A DNA stretch of 64,000 bases. Origin: Thiomicrorhabdus xiamenensis (GTDB lineage Bacteria > Pseudomonadota > Gammaproteobacteria > Thiomicrospirales > Thiomicrospiraceae). The stretch is from assembly GCF_013282625.1 (NCBI RefSeq), contig NZ_CP054020.1, positions 434,001-498,000 on the forward strand, given 5' to 3'. Position 1 is the stretch's first letter; every line of letters begins with the position of its first letter. A program made the position numbers and the translations under genes. Positions 58,073 through 64,000 of the stretch are shown in pieces. The notes below the pieces were generated by a model. It saw only the letters and a list, made by a program, of their open reading frames with translations, searched no databases and was not told the origin of the DNA.

Positions 58073-59383
58073 ATGAAATCAATAGTTATGCGAAGCGGTA
58101 TTGCCCCGGGACAAAGCGTTGCGGTAATTGGTAGCGGGATCAGCGGTTTGGCCAGTGCATGGTTTCTGGGTCAGAGGCATCGGGTCACGCTGTTTGAGAA
58201 AGATGCTCGGCTGGGCGGACATACCAACACCTGTTCGGTACAGCTTGAAGGTGTCGACCAGCCGGTGGATACCGGTTTTATCGTTTATAACCGACCGAAT
58301 TACCCGCATTTGAACGCAATGTTTAAACACCTCAAGGTCCCGATTGAAAATACCGAAATGAGTTTTTCGGTTTCGGTTGATCAGGGGCGAATCGAGTATT
58401 CGGGCAATAATCTCAACACGCTTTTTGCTCAACGCAGAAACCTTCTCTCGGTCGCACACTGGAAAATGTTGGCCGAGATTCTGCGTTTCAACCGTCAGGC
58501 CAAAAAAGATCTGTTCAACGGCCAGCTTCGCACGCTCAGCCTTGAGAGCTATTTGCTCAAGCATCATTTCAGCCTGCGGATGCGCGACTATTATCTGCTT
58601 CCAATGGCTGCGGCAATCTGGTCGTGTCCGGTAAAAACAATGATGGCCTTTCCGGCAGAGAGTTTTTTGCGCTTTTTTGAAAATCATGGCCTGCTCAACA
58701 TTCAGGATCGCCCACAGTGGGAGACGGTAAAAGGGGGCGCGCAAAACTATATCGATGCCCTGATGCACAAAGCCAATTTTTCCGTAGCTTACGATTCGGT
58801 GCGCGGGGTTGCTAAAAGCGCAGATGGCTTGAAGGTCATAACCAAAAACGGTGAGGCGTTTTTCGATCATGTGGTTTTTGCCGCGCATGGGGATCAGAAC
58901 TGGCGGCTGTTTGACAGCACTCTGCAACAGTCCTTCAGCTGTATGCAGGCCTTTAAGTATCAGCAGAACATCGCATATCTGCACAGTGATCCGCGTCTGA
59001 TGCCCAGACGTAAAAATGCCTGGGCAAGTTGGAATTATCTGCGTGAAAGCTGCAGTGAGGAGCGTAATGTCGCAGTTACCTACTGGATGAATCAGCTGCA
59101 GAATATCCCGCTGAAAACGCCGCTGCTGGTGACGCTGAATCCATTACAGGAACCTGAGGAGCACAAGACTTTTCAGCGCATTCAATATGAACATCCGGTC
59201 TTTGACCAAGGGGCGATGGATGCCCAGAAATCTCTGAGTGGACTTCAGGGAGTGGACAATTGCTGGTTTGTCGGCGCCTATACCGGTTACGGATTCCACG
59301 AAGACGGTTTGCGCAGTGCGGTGGATTTGGCACGGAGATGGAATGTTTCTCTGCCGTGGGAAAACCGGAGAACGGAAGTATGA
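58073..59383 (+). CDS. FAD-dependent amine-oxidase-type oxidoreductase
   Basis: Flavoprotein of 436 residues. The N-terminal dinucleotide motif VAVIGSGISGLASAWFLG is followed by FEKDARLGGHTNT, the usual acidic end of the second strand and GG motif. The C-terminal FAD contact is VGAYTGYGFHEDGLRSAVD. Genes of this kind with DUF1365 and a Cfa-like gene are widespread in proteobacteria and have been tied to fatty-acid modification under singlet oxygen, in my recollection as a desaturase-like step in furan fatty-acid synthesis. AAGGTG lies six bases before ATG 58073. First gene of the plus arm. Confidence 0.85.
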   Translation: MKSIVMRSGIAPGQSVAVIGSGISGLASAWFLGQRHRVTLFEKDARLGGHTNTCSVQLEGVDQPVDTGFIVYNRPNYPHLNAMFKHLKVPIENTEMSFSVSVDQGRIEYSGNNLNTLFAQRRNLLSVAHWKMLAEILRFNRQAKKDLFNGQLRTLSLESYLLKHHFSLRMRDYYLLPMAAAIWSCPVKTMMAFPAESFLRFFENHGLLNIQDRPQWETVKGGAQNYIDALMHKANFSVAYDSVRGVAKSADGLKVITKNGEAFFDHVVFAAHGDQNWRLFDSTLQQSFSCMQAFKYQQNIAYLHSDPRLMPRRKNAWASWNYLRESCSEERNVAVTYWMNQLQNIPLKTPLLVTLNPLQEPEEHKTFQRIQYEHPVFDQGAMDAQKSLSGLQGVDNCWFVGAYTGYGFHEDGLRSAVDLARRWNVSLPWENRRTEV

Positions 59384-60204
59384 ATATGTCTGGATATGAG
59401 AAGAGATCGGCCGTGTATTTCGGTTCGGTGATGCATCAGCGGATGTTTCCGGTGCACTATGCCTTTCAGTACAAAGTTATGAGTCTGCGGGTCGAGGTTG
59501 ACCGGATTGAAGAAGAGATTGGAGCGCTGAAAGGATTCTGCAAATTTCTTTCGCTGAATCGCTTCAATCTATATAGCCTGAATTACAAGGATTTTGGCGC
59601 ACGTGACGGAAAACCGTGGCGACCATGGTTGGAGAGCCTTTTGGCTGAATACGGGGTCGAGAAGGCGCCGAAGCGTATTGAACTGGTCTGCTCGCCGCGT
59701 TTTCTGGGAATTGTCTTCAATCCGCTGGCGGTGTGGTATGCCTATGACGAGCAGGACCGAATGATCGCGGTTGTCGGTGAAGTGAGCAATACCTTCGGTC
59801 AATGGCATCACTATGTATTAAGTAACCGTGGCAAGCCTTTATCTGCACAGGCTTGTAAGGTGCAAGCCAAAGCGGATAAGGCTTTTCACGTTTCCCCGTT
59901 TATTGATATGGACTGTGAATACCGGTTTCGCCTGAAAGCGCCCGGAGATACCTTTCACTTGGGTATTTACCAGAGCTGTCGGAAGCAGCCGATGTTGGTG
60001 GCGACTCAAGCAGCTACCGCTTTGCCTTTGACGCGTAAATCTCTATTACGGGCCGCTTTAGCGATGCCGTTTAACAGCCTCAAGGTGTTGACCATGATCC
60101 ACTGGTGGGCCTTAAAGATCTGGTTTTTGGGCGGTAAATTTCACCATACCCCTAAGAAGCAGGCGAACGTTAAATATTCACACTCGGAGATGCTGTTATG
60201 TTGA
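59380..60204 (+). CDS. DUF1365 family protein
   Basis: 274 residues from ATG 59380, which overlaps the previous stop (ATGA) and follows CGGAAG; a frame open further upstream lies inside the FAD gene. Family features: YFGSVMHQRMFPVHYAFQYKVMSL at the start, SPRFLGIVFNPLAVWYAYDE, EVSNTFGQWHHYVL, and KAFHVSPFIDMDCEYRF. DUF1365 has no proven reaction but nearly always sits between the FAD oxidoreductase and Cfa genes, so it is expected to act on the same lipid substrate. Translationally coupled on both sides. Confidence 0.88.
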   Translation: MNMSGYEKRSAVYFGSVMHQRMFPVHYAFQYKVMSLRVEVDRIEEEIGALKGFCKFLSLNRFNLYSLNYKDFGARDGKPWRPWLESLLAEYGVEKAPKRIELVCSPRFLGIVFNPLAVWYAYDEQDRMIAVVGEVSNTFGQWHHYVLSNRGKPLSAQACKVQAKADKAFHVSPFIDMDCEYRFRLKAPGDTFHLGIYQSCRKQPMLVATQAATALPLTRKSLLRAALAMPFNSLKVLTMIHWWALKIWFLGGKFHHTPKKQANVKYSHSEMLLC

Positions 60205-61430
60205 AAAATTTCACCACCGGTCGATCTTTATTGGGTAGCGTCTGCGAGCGTTTCATTGCCCCTTCATGGGTTCAGAATATGCTTTTGAAGCTGCCTTTCG
60301 ATCAATTGCAATACGGCAGTTTGACATTAACTTTCGATGATCAACGAAGCCGTCGTTATGAAGGTAACCAGCCCGGCCCGCATGCCGAACTGATTGTCGT
60401 TCGTCCTTTGCGAGCCTATTGGCTGCTCAAAACGCAGGGGGATTTGGGGTTAGCTCAGGCATACTTCGAGAGTGCCGTCGAGACGACGTCGCTATACCGT
60501 CTCTTGAAACTGGCGCATCTTAATGCCGAGCAATTCGATGCTCTGTTGAACAACCGATGGGGTCATTGGCGGCACCTGTGGCGACACCGAAAACGGCATA
60601 ATTCTCTGGCGAACAGTCGTCGAAATGTGTCCTATCACTACGATCTGGGAAATGACTTTTATGCGCTTTGGCTGGATTCGACTATGACCTACTCAAGCGG
60701 TATTTTCCAAGGCGATACTTTCTCTTTGCAGCAGGCTCAGGTGGTTAAAAACCAGCGTATTCTGAATGAACTCGGAATTGTCGGCGGTGAGCACGTTCTG
60801 GAGGTTGGTTGCGGTTGGGGTAGCTTTATGCAGTGTGCCTTGCAAAGAGGGGCTAGCATCAAGGGATTGACGTTGTCGGCAGAGCAGCAAAAATATGCTT
60901 TGCAGCGCCTTAAAGAATTTCCGCGTGAGCGTTACGAGGTGGCTCTGCAAGACTATCGTCACGAAAACCGACAGTATGATCATGTCGTTTCGATTGAGAT
61001 GTTTGAGGCTGTCGGGAAAGATTACTGGGACAGTTATTTTACAATGCTGAAACAACGGTTGAAAAAAGACGGCAAAGCGCTGCTGCAGATTATTACGATT
61101 GCCGAGGAAAAAGCCGAAACTTATCAGTCGGGAGTGGATTTTATTCAGGCGTACATCTTCCCAGGAGGTTTGCTGCCGAGTGTTACTCAGATTGAAACGC
61201 TGAGCGATGCGTACGGTTTTAAGATCATAAATCGTCTCGACTTCGGTACAGATTACGCGACCACCTGCCAGCTGTGGAAACAGCGCTTTAATCACCATGG
61301 GGATCAGTTGCAACAAATGGGGTATGACAAGACGTTTCAGCGGATATGGAATTACTATCTGGATTACTGCACGATCGGGTTTGAGAGCGGACAGGTTTCG
61401 GTGTGCCAGTTTACGCTGGCGCATTCCTGA
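60198..61430 (+). CDS. Cyclopropane-fatty-acid synthase-type SAM methyltransferase
   Basis: 410 residues. It transfers a methyl or methylene group from SAM to an unsaturated fatty acyl chain of membrane phospholipid. The SAM motif is VLEVGCGWGSF; SYHYDLGNDFYALWLD, MTYSSGIF, GLTLSAEQ, VSIEMFEAVG and FIFPGG-like YIFPGGLLPS follow the CfaA pattern. An N-terminal substrate-binding region (1-130) is present. In this gene context it may be a UfaM-type methylase rather than a true cyclopropane synthase. It overlaps DUF1365 by seven bases. Confidence 0.88.
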   Translation: MLKNFTTGRSLLGSVCERFIAPSWVQNMLLKLPFDQLQYGSLTLTFDDQRSRRYEGNQPGPHAELIVVRPLRAYWLLKTQGDLGLAQAYFESAVETTSLYRLLKLAHLNAEQFDALLNNRWGHWRHLWRHRKRHNSLANSRRNVSYHYDLGNDFYALWLDSTMTYSSGIFQGDTFSLQQAQVVKNQRILNELGIVGGEHVLEVGCGWGSFMQCALQRGASIKGLTLSAEQQKYALQRLKEFPRERYEVALQDYRHENRQYDHVVSIEMFEAVGKDYWDSYFTMLKQRLKKDGKALLQIITIAEEKAETYQSGVDFIQAYIFPGGLLPSVTQIETLSDAYGFKIINRLDFGTDYATTCQLWKQRFNHHGDQLQQMGYDKTFQRIWNYYLDYCTIGFESGQVSVCQFTLAHS

Positions 61431-61504
61431 GGTTGTCCGACGATCGGTTTGGTATTTGCTCAGGGAAAACGCACACGGTGTCTAATGTGGCTAGGAGAGG
61501 CTTT

Positions 61505-62962
61505 ATGGAGAAAACTACATTGGTGTGGCTCCAGCGAGAATTACGCTTGAGTCATCTTCCGGCTTTGCAAGATGCGATTGCGCAGTCTGATAAGGTGGCA
61601 TTGGTCTATTTTCATGACCCGCAAAGAACACTGGGTCAGGCGAATAGCGTCTGGCTTGCACACAGCTTGCTTCGACTACAAGCCTCACTGCGGCATAAGG
61701 GCGCGGAGCTTTTGCTGTACAGCGGCGATTTTGCGCAGCAGTTTGCATTGGCTCTGCAGGAGATTGAACCTCAGCAGGTTTTCTATAGTGTTCAGGTCGG
61801 CCAGCCGTTTACGGAAATGCAGAATCTTGCTTTGCAAATGTGTAAGAAACGACAGGTGGCTCTGCAGCCGTTCTACTCCGAATTTTGGTTTACGCCCGGC
61901 GAAGTCGTCAACAAACAGGGGAATCCCTATGTGGTTTTTACCCCGTTTTACAAAGCGGTTGTGGACAAGCTGCCGGCCTTGCAGCCGCTTGATGAAAGAG
62001 TGGTGACCCGGGATGAGGACTGGCTCAAATTACACTGGCCGCAGTTGCCGGCTGAACGTTTTGAATTGCCGCTGAGTCTGCGGGAGATTCAGAACCGGCC
62101 TTGGGCGCAAAAGCTGCTGCAATATTGGCAGCCGGGAGAGGATGCCGCGTGGCAGCAGCTGCAGCGTTTTATTACGCAAAACCTGAGCGATTACGATCAT
62201 GACCGAGATTTTCCGCTATTGGATGCAACCAGCCGACTCTCTGCTTACCTGCATTTCGGGGAAATCTCCGCCCAAGCGATCTATTTCGAATTAATAGCCT
62301 ATGCTGAAGAAAACCCGCAACTGAATGCGCAGCCGTGGCTTAGACAACTCCTGTGGCGGGAGTTCGCCCGTCTGATGTTATGGTTTTTCCCGAATACGGA
62401 AACCGAGCCTTTTCAGCAGAAGTTTGCAGATATGCGCTGGCAGGATAATGCCGAGTCGCTCTCCGCCTGGCAAAGCGGGCAGACCGGAATTCCGATTATT
62501 GATGCCGGTATGCGCGAGCTCTGGGAAACGGGCTATATGCATAACCGTGTGCGGATGTTGGTTGCTTCGTTGCTGACAAAAGATCTTAATGTGAATTGGC
62601 GTCACGGACAGGCCTGGTTTGCGAACACACTGCTGGACGCCGACCCGGCGAATAATGCCATGGGCTGGCAGTGGGTTGCGGGATGCGGTGTTGATGCAGC
62701 GCCTTACTACCGTCTTTTTAATCCCTTGCGCCAAAGCGAGAAGTTTGATGCCCAGGGCGATTACATCCGCAAATGGGTGCCTGAGTTGCGAACGCTTTCA
62801 AGCAAAGCGATTCACGCGCCCTGGCTCTATCCTCAGGAGTGTGTACTCAAGGGGATTAATCTGGGGAAACATTATCCGTATCCGGTTGTCGATTTAAAGC
62901 GCAGCAGGGCTCAGCACCTGCTTCGGGTCGACAAACTCAAACGGGGCGGGAAGCGTGCCTAA
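61505..62962 (+). CDS. phr: Deoxyribodipyrimidine photolyase (class I CPD type)
   Basis: Light-driven flavoenzyme that splits cyclobutane pyrimidine dimers. 485 residues from ATG 61505, with AGGAGAGG upstream; the frame extends back into cfa but begins with unrelated residues. The antenna-domain start is TTLVWLQRELRLSHLPAL. FAD-domain motifs: DATSRLSAYLHFGEIS, LLWREFARLMLW, GIPIIDAGMRELWETGYMHNRVRM and NAMGWQWVAGCGVDAAPYYR. The first arginine-rich motif is slightly divergent (LQREL instead of FRRDL). Cotranscribed with cfa and the regulator. Confidence 0.93.
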   Translation: MEKTTLVWLQRELRLSHLPALQDAIAQSDKVALVYFHDPQRTLGQANSVWLAHSLLRLQASLRHKGAELLLYSGDFAQQFALALQEIEPQQVFYSVQVGQPFTEMQNLALQMCKKRQVALQPFYSEFWFTPGEVVNKQGNPYVVFTPFYKAVVDKLPALQPLDERVVTRDEDWLKLHWPQLPAERFELPLSLREIQNRPWAQKLLQYWQPGEDAAWQQLQRFITQNLSDYDHDRDFPLLDATSRLSAYLHFGEISAQAIYFELIAYAEENPQLNAQPWLRQLLWREFARLMLWFFPNTETEPFQQKFADMRWQDNAESLSAWQSGQTGIPIIDAGMRELWETGYMHNRVRMLVASLLTKDLNVNWRHGQAWFANTLLDADPANNAMGWQWVAGCGVDAAPYYRLFNPLRQSEKFDAQGDYIRKWVPELRTLSSKAIHAPWLYPQECVLKGINLGKHYPYPVVDLKRSRAQHLLRVDKLKRGGKRA

Positions 62963-63028
62963 TTGCGCCTTAGAGCGTTCTTGTCTAAGATAGGCGGATT
63001 TGAATTTAATTGACTGTGATCGAGTGCC

Positions 63029-63874
63029 ATGGACCAACCTCTTTATCCAATTCGTGAGGTCTCGCGACTGACCGGCGTAAATGCAATTACCTTGCGCGCC
63101 TGGGAGCGTCGTTATGGCTTGGTGGAACCGGTACGAACCGAAAGCGGGCATCGACTCTATACCGATGAGCATATTGAGGTGCTCAAGCGTGCGGTGGATC
63201 TGACCCGGCAAGGGGTTGCGATCAGTCAGGTCAAAGCGATCTTGCAGGAAAGTCCGCAGGCTTGCGAGGCGCCGAATGAATTACGCTCTATCGCCAATAC
63301 GCTTGCAGCCAGCGCACAAAATAGTGATTACCCAGCTTTACAGACGGCGATCGATTCGCTGTTTGTCGAATTTGACGAGCTGTCCGCTCTGCAGACGTTA
63401 TGCGAGTTGGATGCGGATCTGCATGACGCGTCTGCCAGAACATGCTGGGAGAGTGCACTCTTACCCCGTTTGTATTCTCGCCTGTATTTTGCGCAACAGC
63501 GGCTGAAGAATCTTAAAGGCCATCGGCATTGTCAAAACGTTTATGTTGCTTCCAGTCCGAAAGTGGACTCCCAGTTGGCGCAGGTTCTGTGCGGACTCTG
63601 GTTAAGTCATCAGGGAATTGTTCCGTTTTTGGGTGGGGTCAAACCTTTGCCGTCTACACAGGCGTTAAAGCAATTACAATGCTGCGGCCTTGTTATGCTG
63701 GCGGAAAGGAGCCTGGCAGAATTTGCCGAAGAAATCCATTACCCGGGATTGACGAGTGTTTTCATGACCCTTGAAGAGGCTCGGATGGACAAGGTGTCAG
63801 CGGTACAGATGGAGCTGAAATCCTACCGCGAGCTGTTTGCAGATCTTCCGCAGATTCAGGCGACTGTTTTCTAA
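63029..63874 (+). CDS. MerR-family regulator, LitR/CarH-like without cobalamin-binding residues
   Basis: 281 residues. The N-terminal MerR domain (about 5-75) has YPIREVSRLTGVNAITLRAWERRYGL and TESGHRLYTDEHI. The C-terminal part (about 85-275) resembles the helical bundle plus Rossmann-like B12 domain of LitR/CarH. The Wx9EH motif of cobalamin-dependent members appears as W followed nine residues later by SR, and no DxHxxG is seen near KVDSQLAQVL. This fits the class called class II LitR. It lies last in the phr operon and likely controls both arms of the cluster. Confidence 0.82.
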   Translation: MDQPLYPIREVSRLTGVNAITLRAWERRYGLVEPVRTESGHRLYTDEHIEVLKRAVDLTRQGVAISQVKAILQESPQACEAPNELRSIANTLAASAQNSDYPALQTAIDSLFVEFDELSALQTLCELDADLHDASARTCWESALLPRLYSRLYFAQQRLKNLKGHRHCQNVYVASSPKVDSQLAQVLCGLWLSHQGIVPFLGGVKPLPSTQALKQLQCCGLVMLAERSLAEFAEEIHYPGLTSVFMTLEEARMDKVSAVQMELKSYRELFADLPQIQATVF

Positions 63875-63889
63875 GCCAGCAACGCTGGC
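63875..63889 (+). other. Hairpin after the regulator gene
   Basis: GCCAGC, loop AAC, GCTGGC directly after the stop codon, then GGGCGG and four T. A weak terminator at best. Confidence 0.4.
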
Positions 63890-63897
63890 GGGCGGTT

Positions 63898-64000
63898 TTA
63901 ATTGGCGCCTGAATTTTCTGCTTTCAGCCTAGCTTCGAGTTCGGTAATCTTCTTTTCGGCCGCTTCCAGTGCCATTTGCAGCTCGACCTGTTCAGTCACA
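63898..64000 (-). CDS. C-terminal fragment of a coiled-coil protein, cut by the window edge
   Basis: Reading from the right edge on the minus strand gives 33 residues with the heptad pattern of a coiled coil (VELQMALEAAEKKITELEAR) and a polar end before TAA at 63900-63898. Too short to identify. It converges on the MerR gene. Confidence 0.5.
   Translation of the reverse strand, partial: VTEQVELQMALEAAEKKITELEARLKAENSGAN

Noticed and set aside
61403-61504. N-terminal extension of the photolyase
   Set aside because: It overlaps cfa, and the family start with a good ribosome site is at 61505.

Overview
The window looks like chromosomal DNA of a gammaproteobacterium, probably a sulfur-oxidising relative of Thiomicrospira, Hydrogenovibrio or Thiomicrorhabdus. 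That placement is an inference from gene content, protein style and synteny, because no rRNA gene is present. The first 15 kb is the tuf gene followed by the fused S10-spc-alpha ribosomal protein clusters. Genes are densely packed, with strong codon bias in tuf, the ribosomal proteins and groESL. No tRNA, rRNA, CRISPR array, insertion sequence or prophage was recognised.

Layout. 1-14.7 kb: the 3' part of tuf, then rpsJ to rpsQ, rplN to secY, and rpsM to rplQ. A promoter and an elaborate hairpin lie between rpsQ and rplN, and rpmJ is missing after secY. 14.8-16.2 kb: a TatD-family hydrolase and tcdA. 16.3-21.6 kb (minus): a multispanning membrane protein paired with a GT2 glycosyltransferase, then uvrA. 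21.9-28.3 kb: a PAS-GGDEF-EAL protein, a SIMPL-domain exported protein, a YajR-like MFS transporter overlapping ssb. 28.3-33.6 kb: a small-RNA candidate, an unrecognised gene, ispB, rplU-rpmA, obgE and proB. 33.7-38.9 kb: a diguanylate cyclase with two periplasmic binding domains, then groESL behind a sigma-32-like promoter plus a perfect CIRCE operator. 39-46.5 kb: a TPR protein, a GST, msrQ-msrP, argC, erpA, citrate synthase and hemH. 46.6-50 kb: an AT-rich accessory stretch with a small HTH protein, two exported or membrane proteins, and a 339-residue Gly/Leu-repeat protein. 50-56.5 kb: a 1623-residue hybrid histidine kinase, a 31-codon membrane peptide candidate, msrA and a periplasmic peroxiredoxin. 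56.6-63.9 kb: a divergent cluster of SnoaL-like protein, SDR, FAD oxidoreductase, DUF1365 protein, Cfa-type methyltransferase, photolyase and a MerR/LitR-type regulator.

How parts work together. The last cluster looks like one light- or singlet-oxygen-responsive unit: DNA photorepair plus fatty-acid or membrane modification, controlled by its own LitR-like regulator. TnTACA motifs, the core of CarH/LitR operators, overlap the -10 boxes of both divergent promoters. The regulator appears to lack the cobalamin-binding residues. Other themes are oxidative protein repair (MsrPQ, MsrA, PrxQ-like peroxiredoxin) and c-di-GMP/phosphorelay signalling (two GGDEF proteins and one hybrid kinase). The points most worth following are the light cluster with its operators, the GLLGG-repeat protein, the dual heat-shock control of groESL, the rplN leader hairpin and the small transcript candidates.
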